This document shows positions 1 to 11,284 of a stretch of DNA of 64,000 nt, piece by piece (position 1 is the first letter of the stretch; every line of letters starts with the position of its first letter). The notes below the pieces were generated by a model that was not told the DNA's origin, made no database searches, and was given only the letters and a program-made list of their open reading frames with translations. Source of the DNA: Notospermus geniculatus (lineage: Eukaryota > Nemertea > Pilidiophora > Heteronemertea > Lineidae); contig NMRB01000017.1 of the NCBI GenBank assembly GCA_002633025.1, positions 96,919-160,918 of the forward strand, in the 5' to 3' direction. The translations under genes and the position numbers were made by a program.

Positions 1-900
1 CCCCCCCCCCCCCCCCCCCCCAGGGCCCAAGGGGTATTTTGGTTTCAGCTACAAATTAATATCATCAAAACATGATGATCAAATCTAACTAGGTCGAAGA
101 AAAAGAAGGAACACTCATGGGAACTTATGATAATATATTTCCGAGCCCAGCATGCCTGGGCCTGGAGGCTAGAAAGAGTAGGCCTGGGCCTACACCATGT
201 AGTAGCCTACGCATAGGCCTACCCCATGATGTGCACACACACATAGGCCTCATAGCCTATGCACTGCACCACATCTAGCCTAGGCCTAGGCCTACAGAGA
301 GAGAGAGCTAGGCTAGGGCCTATAGGCCTCGGCCTAGGCGTATGTCAGTCTTTGTGAATTTGTCAAAGTTTAACTGCCGGTAGGCGTAACGAATGTGAAA
401 GAAAGATGCCAGAAATAAGGATGACAGAGGGCTCGCGCAGGGGACGGGTAAACCACAGGAGGTCGGCTCAACCGAGGACGACCTCCTGTGGGGTAAACAA
501 TCAATGGTAGGCCCTACCCCCTAGCCGTTAGGCCTAAACTAAATCACAGTCATTTCCAATTTAGGGCCTACTAAGCCTAGGGCCTACCTAGCCTAATCTT
601 TCTTTGCTTGGCAAGCCAACATCCTGTCAACCTAACTAAAATAATCTACGGTAGGTACGGTAGGGCATAGGCCTGTTATAGGCATAGGCCTATCTAGCCT
701 CTAACTAGGCCTAGGCTAGCCTATCTTTTTGATCATGTTTTGGAACATACCGGTACTTAATCAACGGCAGGGCCTATTATCTAGCAAGAAGAACACCCCC
801 TAGGCCTACATAGGAGAGTAGGTAGGCCTAGGGGGTGTTCTTGCTCGATCTTGTCGATAGACCGTGCTAGCATCATGATCATGTTCATGTTCATCCAAGG
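1..900. repeat. AGGCCT-rich repeat DNA with hairpins
   Basis: Starts with a run of 21 C. The stretch is full of CTAGGCCTA/AGGCCTAC words and contains no convincing coding frame. It holds two hairpins: a 13-bp perfect stem (453-465 with 479-491) and a 21-bp perfect stem (789-809 with 822-842). The AGGCCT-word enrichment recurs in patches through the window (for example 27.9, 46.4 and 49.0 kb), so it looks like a genome-wide compositional feature. Confidence 0.6.
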
Positions 901-2600
901 ACGCCATGTTGTTCATCCCGTCACTTCCGATGGGATCATGTGATAAGTCATATGAGCATGATGATTGGGTCAGTGGGTACAGTCGTACGTCAGTCAGTGT
1001 TCATTGTTTTGTGGAGAAGGAAGGACGGGTCGTCGATGGGGCCGGGGCAGGGCGGGGGGGGGGGGGAACGATTTTGAGCACGCACCTGCTATGGCGAAGA
1101 ATCATTGTTTCGTCTTCCTTGTCTCCTCGGCCGTCCTCGGAAATTTGATGTAATCGCGGGCAAATTGGCAGATTGCTCGGACCACAGACTTGACAATTCG
1201 GCTCAAGGAAGACTTTGAAAGTCCGTCACAGTCGCCAACAGTAATGTAGAAAGATCCAGTGGCAAGGAATCGGAGGGTTGCACACAGTTGGATTATGACG
1301 GGAAATGCTCGGCCCCTGTTTATAGGGCGTTCCACCATCGGAGCAATCAAAGTGACCAAAAACATTGCTGTCTCTGGCCAAAAAACGGTAACGCTCTTTA
1401 AACTTGGTGGGGGAGTACTCCTCTAGAGGGTTTTGCCTGTCTCTAAAAACCCTGTCAGGGCCCCTTCGTGCAAAATAACGCCGCAAAGCGGCAAGTCGAG
1501 GAGGCCTGGCGTCCATTTTATTTCGACTTAAGTATCATCCGGCGCAAACTTAAGATTCTGGGCGCATTCAGAGGGATTTCAGACTTAAGATTCTTCTTGG
1601 TGCAGTTAAGTTAAACTTAAGCAAAAACTTAGTTAAGAAGGAAAAACAGACTTAAGAATCTTTTTGAAACCGGGCCCTGTTCCCTCGGAAATTCGACTGA
1701 GCATTGTCTACACTGCTCTGCCTTTTGTTCATCTTCCAGGAAGCGTACCTCTGAAGGGACGTTGTTGTGGTGGATCTCAGTGAACTGTCTTTGTTGGTTG
1801 ATATTCCCACTTGCGTCTTCATGCCTTTAATGGATATGCCTGGTCTCTCCTCGACCTCACTCGTGTCTAGCAGATTTTTTCTTGCAGTTTCCATAAAAAT
1901 GCGTGAACCATCTCAATCCAGTGGCACTTGGCATTCCGTTCTTAAGTAACTCGTATACACGTCGACTATAAAATCTTTAATCACGACCGGACTGGGGTAG
2001 CACCACTTTACACGAACAAGGAACTGAAATAAAGTACAGAAAAGACTAGAATAAACAGCACAAATAAGTATGGACTAGACTAAGACAATAGCCCAAGACC
2101 CATTACTGAACCACAGGCCCAACCATAGGGCACACAAGCACACCCGTACTGGTATGTGCATACCACAGTGCATCGTCAGTGCACTATACATGTACCACCT
2201 TGTACAACAGACCTGACCAGGTCACCAGCCATCAACTAGGCAAAAGATCCTTTAAATGTCTTTGAGCTCAAAACTAAACTTCACTATGTCACCAAAAGAA
2301 TATACACAAGACACTGTACCTACCCCAAGCCACATGAAACCAAAATAAAAGAAGATGTCAATAGATTTTCAAATGTAAAACATAGAACACCAAGAACATG
2401 GCACCAATCATTCCTAGCCAGCAGGAAGTCCTTCACCCAGCTCCACCACACAGACAAGTCACACACTAACACCACCTCACTCACTCCATCTATGCAATCA
2501 CACAGAACTAACACACAGCCACAACACACACACACAATCACACACTCTGGCACTATAATGAACTTCGTGACACAATCTGATTGTAGATTGATGTTTCCTT
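901..2600. other. No gene recognised
   Basis: Only short frames are present, without family resemblance or codon structure that I trust. There is a G run near 1050-1068. Around 1510-1680 CTTAAG-type words cluster, similar in style to 63.2-64.0 kb, which suggests a relic of the same kind of repeat. Nothing else is supported. Confidence 0.5.
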
Positions 2601-2639
2601 CCCATGGTGCAGTGCTGCCGGACCTATAAATACCGGTAG

Positions 2640-3028
2640 CACACACCACTCCGCGTATGTGTGAGTAGGAAGTTCCTGTAAGCAAAAGGGGCTACTTCGA
2701 ATGTACCAAATTCGAAAGTCGGGTCAACACTCAGGGAGAGGAAGCGGTTAGGAGATGTGCAGAACCATTCGATGTCATTATTCATCCCTTCAGTACCGAT
2801 CACCCAAATTTCATGTGGTGCATCCGTGTGGAGTAGTACCATGTCCTCCTCCATTGATCCTAAATAGAGTCCGCGGTCTTCATTGCTGTCCCTTTCCCTC
2901 ATGTTTGCCTGGTACTGATACACCTTTTGTCGATTTCTTGGTGGTGACCCTGGGTGTGTGGCATTCATTATGCCTCCTTGTTCTCGAGAAATTTGCTGGT
3001 AAATAGATGAAGAAGTGATGCCAGTCAA
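2640..3028 (-). pseudogene. DDE transposase N-terminal fragment
   Basis: A minus-strand frame of about 130 codons. It contains an SPPRN-type linker, then a WFCTSPNRFLSLSVDPTFEF segment followed by an AYRNFLLTHTRSG segment. In multi-copy transposase-like proteins of invertebrates, a VDPTFxxGxF block carries the first catalytic aspartate and is followed by a TYxNxxLxxxRTG block, so I read this as the region around the first acidic residue. The frame is then lost and no downstream catalytic block follows, so the copy is truncated. The superfamily is uncertain (MULE-like is a guess). The start codon is not assigned because the frame may begin upstream. Confidence 0.45.
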
Positions 3029-3642
3029 TTAATATTGATCGTGTCCTGTGATTATGGCTTACATCCACTTATTTTTATGGCTGTAATCGTAATAAGACCT
3101 AATCGTAATAAGACCTAACAATGTGGGACTATTGATTCGAAGTCCATAACTAGCTATTGAAAGAATATAGTAATACAGTTGCAGTTGTCAGGTTATTCAT
3201 CTGTCATGATAAATAAGGCAAGATAACCTTCCCTGGAGCACCCTGGTGACTTACATGATGTCGTTTCTTACCAAGTTGACCATGGTTCACCATGGTGCTG
3301 AAAGCCTATGTGTGTGGATTGTTGGTCTGTCACCATGAACCAGGACACCAGACGATTTCCATCTGGTTTCTCTCAGTTTTGAGGGAGTGTGAATGAGCAA
3401 CCAGTCAAGGTTGTGGGGTCAAGTAATGATACATAAACAAAAGATTTACTCACAGAATCATGGACTAGTCCAGTGTAGGGGTGTTGGAAACGAATGATTT
3501 AAAGTGAAAGTGCCCTCAGAACAAACTTCTCCCAGATCGTCTCCCAGAAGTTATAAGTCTTTCGTTTTTACCCGAATTTGAACCTGCCTCCTCGATTACG
3601 AATGTCCATTACAGTCCTGGATGACGTATGCTCCATATCTAT

Positions 3643-4137
3643 CTACGTGTTCGTTCCAATCGATTGCTGCAAGATTGCCCGCATTTTATAGATTTTGTTT
3701 GAAAATACAACTCGTTTATCCATATACTGTAGCATGGCATTGTTGTAACTTTCCACATAGTATATGTCCATACAAAAAATGGAGTCCCCTGGATATCTGT
3801 AAACATCAAGGGATTTCAGACTTTTCTCCAGGGCATTTGCTGCAGCATCAGTTGTAATGAGCTCCTTGGAAGGTTCATAGTTTGGGTCTGATTTGCATCT
3901 TGATGGAGGGTCACAATTATCATGAATGTTCGTATAGTAAATAATGTTCAAAATTGAAGACCGTAGCTTGTCGGGATTTTCTTCACAGTTCTTCATGCAC
4001 CAGAACACGTGAGTGCAAATGCTGGCAGCTTTATCGGACAATTCTGGAAACCATGTTTTATTCGTCTCTTTTTTATTCCCCTTGGTTATTTTTGCAATGG
4101 CTTTGGTGACACCTTTTAGTTGCGTGCCAAGTGTCAT
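3643..4137 (-). pseudogene. Transposon-encoded protein fragment, YYVESxNN type
   Basis: A minus-strand open frame of 164 codons starting at ATG 4137. Key blocks are SICTHVFWCMKNC near residues 39-51, a cysteine/histidine region HDNCDPPSRCKSDPNYEPS near 73-91, and MDIYYVESYNNAMLQYMDKR near 123-142. This arrangement (a W/H-rich segment, CxxxxxC-D-NYEPS, then an ESxNN box) is typical of the C-terminal half of DDE-type transposon proteins abundant in cnidarian and echinoderm genomes. The catalytic N-terminal half is absent, so this is a fragment. It lies about 600 bp from the fragment at 2.6-3.0 kb on the same strand, but I cannot show that both belong to one element. Confidence 0.45.
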
Positions 4138-4139
4138 TG

Positions 4140-5100
4140 TTCGATGTGGTTGTTGGCTGTTTCTCCCTGATGTATTGATTCACACTTTTATTACTATCAT
4201 GGCAGTGCTTTATTATGGCCACATGGCCACATCTTTCTGTTTGGAGTAATCATATTTTTTCAGTTCCAAGCTTTTCGTGACGTTGTGGGCAAGGATCATC
4301 GCCTTTGGTCACATGTACATCCAAGAGACCTTAGTCTCGCGCAGCCAGCCGTTTCGTTCCGCAGTACTGCTACACAAACGTCTGGCCCAGAACGCCGTTA
4401 TTCTTGTGATACAGTGCATTGTGGGTAATGCTGTAGCAGGTCACGTGACATAAGATGGCTGCTTCCATTGATGGATAAAATTTCACCTCACAACCTTTCA
4501 AAATGTCTGAATCTGGCAATGAATCGATCGGTGAAGTGATCTAAGACAACTTACTGGACAGCATCAACTTATTGGAGTTGAATATCAGGCTGAAAACTAA
4601 GCAGGAATTGTGTATCCGTATGGTAGAAGACGTCGAGAAATCCCAACTGACATTATGTGGTCGTCGCCATGATGAGGTCACATGATCACTTCTCTTGCCC
4701 AATCAGCAGCCGGATTGTGATTTTCAAATGGGAGGAATCGGTGGATGAGAATGAATGACTAGCTCTGTCCCTGATTAGCCAATCAGCATCCAGACCAGGA
4801 TCTTGGTCTGCTCGTAACAGAAAAAGCGACGTTATGACCCAGACGCTTGTTCGATCCCCAGATTCGAAACAGCGGCTGGGTGACCGAGACTAAAGAGACC
4901 TTTGTGGGTGTTTCCTCCAATGCACACAACAGAGGAGTACTTGGAATTTTTGCGGGTTCCATGCCTTGCATCAGACAGAACGTTGATTCCCCCGTACTCC
5001 TCAGGATAAGAATCGATTTCCTCCTGCAATGCCTCTAAAATACTTTCATTTTTTACGTCCGCCACAGCCTGACGATATCCACATGTCTCGAATATGGTAT
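4140..5100. other. No gene; SINE-like inverted similarity to 46.3 kb
   Basis: No supported coding region. The segment 4863-4894 (GATTCGAAACAGCGGCTGGG and following) is the reverse complement, with few differences, of 46277-46308, and a related AGTCTCGCGCAGCCAGCC word lies at 4333-4350. This points to a short interspersed repeat family with copies in both orientations. Confidence 0.4.
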
Positions 5101-5142
5101 TGAGATATTCCTACCCTACGCACCCTACACTCTAAAAAATGA

Positions 5143-5404
5143 AGTGCTAAATTCAGCACTTCAAGTGCTAAATTTAGCACCAAAGGGGTGCTCTGTGGGG
5201 GACTGCACTTCAGGTGCTACTTCAGCACTTTGGAAGTGTTAAGTGCTACTGAAGTGCTGAATCCCGAATTGCAGTTATAGCACCTCTACAACACTTTAAA
5301 GTGCTACCTTTTACCTTGAAGTGCTAGAAGGGAAACACCTGTCAAGTGCTATTTATGCATATTTCAGCACTATCAAGTGCTGTTATCTCAACTACGAAGT
5401 GCTG
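5143..5404. repeat. Cluster of AAGTGCT/AGCACTT heptamers
   Basis: Eleven exact heptamers fall in about 260 bp. Nine are AAGTGCT (starting near 5143, 5164, 5242, 5253, 5300, 5320, 5345, 5376 and 5398) and two are AGCACTT (5156, 5225); several one-base variants lie between them. Spacing is irregular, so this is not a simple tandem array. Some copies form inverted pairs such as AAGTGCTAAATTTAGCAC. It could be a transposon terminus with subterminal sites, or a cluster of protein-binding sites. Confidence 0.6.
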
Positions 5405-5910
5405 GAAAGGGGCTGATCAGGGAAGGATGGGAATGGACTGCCAAGTGACATAACAAAGCACACTTTTTGGGGGCAGCACTTGTAAGTATCTTTATTAATC
5501 GGCAATTTAGAACATCTACATAACAATAAACAATGAAATAAGTCAACATGCAGAAATTTACCCAAAGGCAAACATGTCAAAGTACCGATAAAGGCACTGC
5601 CGATTAACAGCAATCTCAAGACCCAAGTAGACTCACCTCTTACTCAAAGTAAAGGCACAACATCATTCTCAAAACCCAAGTAGATTTCACCTCTTACTCC
5701 AGGTAAAGGTGCAGTAGATTAACAACAATCACAGGTTACAATACACAATACACAATACATTTCACCTTGTACTGCAAGTATTAAAGCACAGTGATAGCAA
5801 TCTCAAAAGTACCTGCTAGGCCTAGATTCACCTCATTACTAACATCAACAGATCAATCTAAAATAACAAAGATTTCACCTCGGCAATCTCAATAGAACAA
5901 GTAAATTTCA

Positions 5911-6205
5911 CCACCCATCTCCATGCAAACCAGACACCGGGATTGTGATAAATCACTCACCCATTCAGTTTGCAGAAGCACCAGGATTGTAGTCTGGGGT
6001 CTGTCAAATAAAGTCACAGGGAGCTGACAACAAAACCACCCATCTCCATGCAGACCAGACACCAGGATTGTGATAAATCACTCACCCATTCAGTTTGCAG
6101 AAGCACCAGGATTGTAGTCTGGGGTCTGTCAAATAAAGTCACAGGGGGCTGACAACAAAACCACCCATCTCCATGCAAACCAGACACCGGCATTGTGATA
6201 AATTA
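5911..6205. repeat. 125-bp tandem repeat, about 2.3 copies
   Basis: Units begin with CCACCCATCTCCATGCA at 5911, 6036 and 6161, so the period is exactly 125 bp. The first two units differ at only a few positions; the third stops after about 45 bp. Degenerate shorter repeats (AAGTAGATTTCACC type) precede it at 5620-5880. Confidence 0.85.
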
Positions 6206-6289
6206 ATTGGCCTACCTTTGGTCCAGAGGGAGGGAACTGGGCAAGGGGCTGTGTTGTGTGTTGGCTGTGTTTTGGGGGTCGCTGGGCTG

Positions 6290-6336
6290 TTTCCCTGGCT
6301 TCAGCGGACACGTTGATGTCCCTGAAGCCAGGGAAA
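6290..6336. repeat. Perfect 15-bp-stem hairpin
   Basis: TTTCCCTGGCTTCAG (6290-6304) is exactly complementary to CTGAAGCCAGGGAAA (6322-6336), with a 17-nt loop. It lies outside any recognised gene and is probably a tiny inverted-repeat insertion or element tip. Confidence 0.6.
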
Positions 6337-6630
6337 CACTTATTAGTCTAGGTCATTATTGCTTTTATGGGCAAAACCAGGTACTGCTATTGTTAGGGCA
6401 GTTTGTGATACATTTGACATCAGGATTAGGGTAGGGCCAGGCCCAGAGTGGAAATACTGACTGCCGTACCCCTAAGAACAGCCGTAATTCTTGGCTATCC
6501 TCCTGTGCCTCAATTGAATGATTTATTTCGCATTTGCAATTGCAACATCTCGAAAAATAACTTAATGAGGTGAAAAAGAACAAAATACAAAAGATGATAA
6601 AAGAATAAGAAAAGACAAAAAAGAAAAAAG

Positions 6631-6712
6631 CAGCGGACGGGTTCGAACCCGGGGCCCTGGTGGACTGCGAAGCAACGATCATTTCACCATGAACCAACCA
6701 GACGTGCAACGC
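6631..6712 (-). repeat. tRNA-like sequence (tRNA-derived SINE head)
   Basis: Read on the minus strand, there is a perfect B-box core GGGTTCGAACCCG (6639-6651) and, just downstream, T runs typical of RNA polymerase III terminators (TTTTTTC, then TTTTTTG at 6613-6630). An upstream GGTTGGTTCATGGTG segment could be the A-box/D-arm area. No clean 7-bp acceptor stem or anticodon arm can be drawn, so a tRNA-derived SINE or pseudo-tRNA is more likely than a functional tRNA gene. Confidence 0.45.
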
Positions 6713-6825
6713 CACCAAGATGTGCAACAGCAGTGACGTGCGCTACACTTCAACGGCAACGCGCGGTAGCGTTGCTATGATGCGACGCACACTGGCGTTG
6801 CTGTCATGTGGTTTGAGTAAACCTG

Positions 6826-6844
6826 TGACGTCACTGTGACGTCA
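6826..6844. promoter_or_regulatory. Two adjacent TGACGTCA (CRE-type) sites
   Basis: Consensus cAMP-response-element octamers lie at 6826-6833 and 6837-6844, separated by 3 bp. The family of bZIP factors that bind this word is well known. Whether the sites act here is unknown because no adjacent gene is recognised. Confidence 0.4.
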
Positions 6845-8057
6845 TCAAATCATAAGTTTGAAATTAAATCTAAATTTACAAACAAACTGCTGAGCGAAGT
6901 GACTAATTGCGCCATCGATACATCATTTCCAGGCCTCCTTAACTTTCATGCGAAGTTTGAGCGCTTAACAATGCCGTATTGTGTGTTTTTGGCACGCTGT
7001 TTGCCAGAAGCCGAATTTCTTACATGAGGAGAAATTCAGAGTCGGACCGCCTGTGACGTCAGCAGCTTCGCTATCTGGCCGCTGCGCGGCGTTCCGGGTC
7101 CTTTGCGTCTAGCACCTTTTCTCGCACACGTCCTTAACTCTAGCAGAAAGTTCGCTGGCAACCATTCATTTTTTAACATTCTTTATCTTCTCCTTCAAGA
7201 ACTCTTGAAGACCATTTCGCATTTCCGTAGGCTGCCAATCTACTGCAGAAGCCCATTGTGTTCGCCTTTCTTTACGATTTGGAACGTCCAGTTTGCCGTT
7301 GCTGAAAAAAAAGGAAGGAATGAAATAATAAACCAGCAGCTATCATGGCCACATTTTTCCCAGTAACTAATTCAGATTTCACCTCTGGGCTGTTAAATAG
7401 ACCGCTTTCCTCACCCAATTTCCTTTTACGAGGGGACGCCCTATTTATCAAACCACCCATTAGATTTACATCACTTAGGGTCCACCGACCCATTTGACCC
7501 CTGTGAAACGCGTTTCAGATGGTATGGTCGCGGCCACCTGATGAGAATCCCATCAATCAATTCGTAACTTCATTCTGATGTGGACAACAGCAAGGATTCA
7601 CAGACTCAGTCTTGGATATGTCTTTGATGTGAACTTTATTCTTCATAATAGCAGAAGACACTGTGAGCCGTGAAATCTGGAACAGATTACACAAATTCAA
7701 TACAAAATACAAATACAATGCAATTCGACCTATACAACCCTGAAAAGTAAGTCGAATCAAAAACCCGGAGGATAATGTGATGTCTCCTTGCTAGAAGTAC
7801 CTACTATAAATATTTCAGCAAAATCGAACAATTATTAAGGGAGTAAAAATTACCTAGAATTACCTCAGGACTGCCCTGTAGCCCAGGAAGTCTTTGAATA
7901 TCCTGTTTGAGAGCATCATTTTCTTCCTGCCGCCTGCTGTTTTCTGACAGAAACCAGTCCCGTGATCCGTTGTTGTTGGCATAATCCTACTCCATTGGAC
8001 TCGACATCATGGCACTGTACGACGTGTATGGAGCCAGCTGACTGTATGGAGGGGTCT

Positions 8058-8171
8058 ACCCTATGTGGCCCGGGTTCTATGTGGCCTGGGTCCTATGTGG
8101 CCTGGGTTCTATGTGGCCTGGGTTCTATGTGGCCCGGGTTCTATGTGGCCCGGGTTCTGTGTGGCCTGGGT
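8058..8171. repeat. 16-bp minisatellite, about 7 copies
   Basis: The unit CTATGTGGCCTGGGTT is repeated head to tail, with C/T variation in the CCTGGG/CCCGGG core. It abuts the palindromic element that follows. Confidence 0.8.
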
Positions 8172-8307
8172 TAGCGAGTATAAAGGGGTCGTAGCCCTAC
8201 GTCAGACCTAAGCCAGGCGTAGTGCTGGTCGCGGCCCTATCCTCGACGATCACTACGCCTGGCCTGGGCCTGACATAGGGTTACGACCCCTTTATGCTCG
8301 CTACCCC
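8171..8307. mobile_element. Palindromic MITE, family 1 copy A
   Basis: The left arm (TTAGCGAGTATAAAGGGGTC and on through CCCTACGTCAG) is complementary to the right arm ending in GACCCCTTTATGCTCGCTAC. It is about 137 bp with a short central spacer. A second copy of the same family is at 11285-11414, which supports a mobile, non-autonomous element. No transposase belonging to it is identifiable here. Confidence 0.75.
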
Positions 8308-8349
8308 TGCGTTCTATGTGGCCACTATCCATGTGGACCGGACTCGGAT

Positions 8350-8760
8350 GTAAGTTGCAAGTTGTAAATAAAATAACTACAACTTGCATTTACTGGAGAT
8401 CCTGACCGCTAAGACACAGCCAGGTTTTAGCACAGTGTACATTGCGAGGTAGGCCTACAATGGGAGAATTTTGATGCAGGGCGTATGTGAGGCCTATGTT
8501 ATTGTCGATGACCCGTCTTGGATACCAGCCAGATAGGCCTATACATCTCCCATTGTGGGCCTATTATTATGTACAGAAGTACATCCTGACCATTGTGTGT
8601 CTTAGCGGTCAGGATCTCCAGTAGTTAAAAACAATGCAAGTTGCAACCGCATCAATCAATCATGCAGCCTTGTATCTGCAAAAATTGAAGTGCATCAAAA
8701 ATTCAGTTTACAAGTAACTTTTATTGCAAGTTGCAGGTCATTATCTGCAACTTGCAACTT
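8350..8760. mobile_element. Inverted-repeat element with GCAAGTTG-rich ends
   Basis: A 26-bp block beginning CTGGAGATCCTGACCGCTAA is perfect in inverted orientation at 8393-8418 and 8596-8621. Outside it, AAGTTGCAAG/AACTTGCA words repeat at both edges (8352-8388 and 8635-8760), consistent with subterminal repeats. No coding region is present. The outer borders are approximate. One ambiguous base (N) lies at 8766. Confidence 0.6.
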
Positions 8761-8775
8761 TAACANAAGAAGGGG

Positions 8776-8945
8776 TTGGGAGTTCGGACTTATGGTACTT
8801 CGGGCTTGAGGGATGTCGGACTTGTGGTACTTCGGACTTGTGGGATGTCGGAGTTGCGGGACGTCGGCCTTGTGAGATGTCGGACTTGTGGGATGTCGGA
8901 CTTGTGGGACGTCGGATATGTGGGATGTCGGACTTGTGGGGGGGA
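8776..8945. repeat. 16-bp minisatellite, about 10 copies
   Basis: The unit TCGGACTTGTGGGATG is repeated with substitutions (for example GTACT or GGACG variants). The unit length equals that of the unrelated minisatellite at 8.06-8.17 kb. Long frames on both strands here are artefacts of the repeat. Confidence 0.8.
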
Positions 8946-8946
8946 A

Positions 8947-9245
8947 TCAAATCCGAAATATTGAAAGTGCCCATTCACTAGAAAGTAAGAACTATGAGTG
9001 TCCATGCACTATAAAGATCAGAATTAAAAGTGTCCATGCACTATCAGAAAAGAATTATGAAGTGTCCATCCACAAGAAAATCCGAAATATTGAAAGTGTC
9101 CATTCACTAGAAGTTAAGAACTATGAGTGTCCATGCACTATAAAGATCAGAATATTAAAAGTGTCCATGCACTATGAGAAAAGAATTATGAAGTGTCCAT
9201 GCACAAGAAAATCCGAAATATTGAAAAGTGTCCATGCACTAGAAG
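8947..9245. repeat. ~130-bp tandem repeat, about 2.3 copies
   Basis: The marker ATCCGAAATATTGAAA recurs at about 8951, 9080 and 9211. Each unit contains several shorter GTGTCCATGCACTA subunits followed by A-rich stretches, so the repeat has a two-level structure. Confidence 0.8.
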
Positions 9246-9632
9246 AATCAGGAGATGAACAGTCTTACTCAGTCTTCCCCACAGAATCTACAACAGTCCT
9301 TGGTGCGCTCGGAGGTAGTAATGGTAGTAATGGATTCCTCGCTAACCCGTCTTACATCCCCGTATACTGTGATAGATCTCGTCTCTACCGTCTCCTTCCC
9401 ATTGGGCAACAGTGTCGTTTTTTTGAATGAACGTGGGACATTACTTTCTCATGTAACTCCTTTTCTGGTTGGAAGGCGGCTTCCTGCCAGCTAAGGATGG
9501 GGGCAACCCCGACATACATGGGCTTAAAGGACGCTGTGGCCGCCTTCCCCTCGTCTTGGCAATTTGTCGCCACACTGCCGTTGTCACTTTTATGAGGTGA
9601 CGGTGTCCATCACTACTGGAGTTATTTCCACG

Positions 9633-9947
9633 TTACTCTCTACTTCCGTGGTGGAAGCTACCGGAATGGGGGGNGCTCGTACACGGGTTGGGGGTTGATA
9701 CTTTGTGCACCCGATCCCGATGTTCCTGCATGGCGTCTTTCCTTTTAAAGCTTTTGTCGCAAACATCACACTTGATTAGTGGCGCTGACTCCATCTTTCT
9801 GGCAGGACTGGCGGACTTATGATGTCGGCTTAAACCAGATCCCTGACAGAAGCGTTTTCCACATTGGCGGCACAAGTATGGGTCGGGCCTATTCAAACTG
9901 TACAGCTCAGGAGGCATTCTGGAACGAATAGACATGAAGAGAGTCAC
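9633..9947 (-). pseudogene. C2H2 zinc-finger protein fragment
   Basis: Minus-strand frame with two C2H2-like units. The second, CDVCDKSFKRKDAMQEHRDRVH, has correct C-x2-C-x12-H-x4-H spacing. The first (CRQCGKRFCQGSGLSRHH) has both cysteines and one well-placed histidine, but the second histidine position is replaced. The frame opens with PPELYSLNRPDPYLC just after a pyrimidine-rich ...TTCGTTCCAG, which could be a splice acceptor, so this may be one exon of a spliced gene. It lies about 190 bp downstream of a gypsy integrase end on the same strand. Some invertebrate gypsy-like elements carry such fingers, but a link is not shown. One N at 9674 falls inside. Confidence 0.45.
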
Positions 9948-10132
9948 TTAATGTCATAGTCACACACTGTTCCACGAACATGGTCTGCCGTACAGTTACA
10001 GTACTCTAGTTTAGCTAGCTATGGAGACAGGTATCTACGTGGACGTTTGATTTCGCGTTGCGGACGTTTCGGTTTTTCTAGAAGTCGAGTCCCTGTTGGG
10101 CGTGCCTTCGATCCCGACTTCCGGTGTATACG

Positions 10133-10760
10133 TCAATTAAACCATATGAGGGGGACGGATTCGAGCCATTTAACTCTCGAGTTCAGACCGGAGATCAAGT
10201 TTATCGAAATGAACCACCTTTGGTTTCGTTCTGCTGTTTTTTGGATCCGATTCACCATGTCGTCAAACTTAGATATTACTTGAAATGGTCCCTCCCAGTT
10301 ACACTGTAGCTTATAACAAGCGGAAACAGAAAGGAAAGTGCTAAAATACCACACGGGGTCCCCAGGTTTGTATCGGTCGCCATGTGATGTACGATCGTAA
10401 TTCCGTTTCTGACATCTTTGTTCCACTTGTTGATGTTGGCGTGCACGTTCGTGGGCTGCTTCCGTTCGTTCTACTAGTTTCTTCTACATATTCGGAAGGT
10501 GTGCTCAGAACCATCTCTGAGGGTCGTCCCGTGACGATATCCAGAGGTAAGAGAACTTCATGGCCATAAAGCATCATGTTTGGCGTTTCTCCCGTCGTCT
10601 CATTTACAGAGGCGTGATATGCCAACATTGCATACGGGAGTTGTCTGTCCCAGTCCTTCTGGTTTTTATCCACCATCATCGCCCAACCCACTCGTGTGCG
10701 CTGCGCCAGTCAGCCGGGGAGATTGCCTTGATTGATGTGTTGCTGTGGTAACGAGACTGA
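10133..10760 (-). pseudogene. Ty3/gypsy integrase C-terminal remnant
   Basis: Minus strand, with pieces in different frames. The upstream piece contains KDWDRQLPYAMLAYHASVNE followed by TTGETPNMMLYGHEVLLP, the characteristic end of the gypsy integrase core. After a frameshift near 10400 come CQKRNYDRTSHGDRYKPGDP and WEGPFQVISKFDD, the GPY/F-type C-terminal segment. A second shift leads to KPKVVHFDKLDL and a stop, a typical integrase end. No reverse transcriptase or LTR is seen. The copy is 5'-truncated and carries at least two frameshifts, so it is inactive. Confidence 0.85.
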
Positions 10761-11284
10761 ACGTCAGCGAACGATTTGCAGGATGGGCAACCGAATGTAG
10801 CCAAGTACCGGTACCTCCAAAGATGACGTCGATTGGTAACGAGACAACGGCCATGTTCGTTGTATGTATATATAAATTTAATTTTCTCCATTACAGTTTA
10901 CACTGCATTTGTTGTATCTATTACTGTCAGACCAACAAACTTAAAGAGTTAGTTTTCTCGCAGAAGTTAGCTCACAATGGGCAATTCACCATTATTTGTT
11001 CCTCACGGCTTACGCTGGGACAAATGACACAATCAACTGCTCGCAGTCGAGTTGCCTATAGAGAGTCAACTCTTGCTGTAGAAATTGACTAAGGGTGCCC
11101 ATCCACGGGAGAGTTTTCTCGCACAACTAGTAGCAGCTGCAGCTGGTGGCAGAGTGAGAGACAACCGGCGTTGGGAAAGGCCTTGCCAAAGACGTGCAAC
11201 CTCTGTCAACTGTTGGTCGGACAACAATTCTGGTCCCTCCGTTGCCACGAACATGAGAGAATTCAGGACGTTGGGTGAGAGGCA

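Noticed and set aside
6129-6311. Short frames over the 125-bp tandem repeat
   Set aside because: They follow the repeat and have no domain.
8171-8307. Palindromes considered as transcription terminators or microRNA hairpins
   Set aside because: A second dispersed copy at 11.3 kb and arms ending in similar tips fit a MITE; bacterial-type terminators do not apply in this genome.
8776-9245. Regular repeats considered as a CRISPR array
   Set aside because: There are no unique spacers between repeats; units are contiguous and degenerate, and the genome is eukaryotic.
8888-9430. 180-codon plus-strand frame
   Set aside because: Made up of the 16-bp minisatellite and the ~130-bp tandem repeat; no domain.
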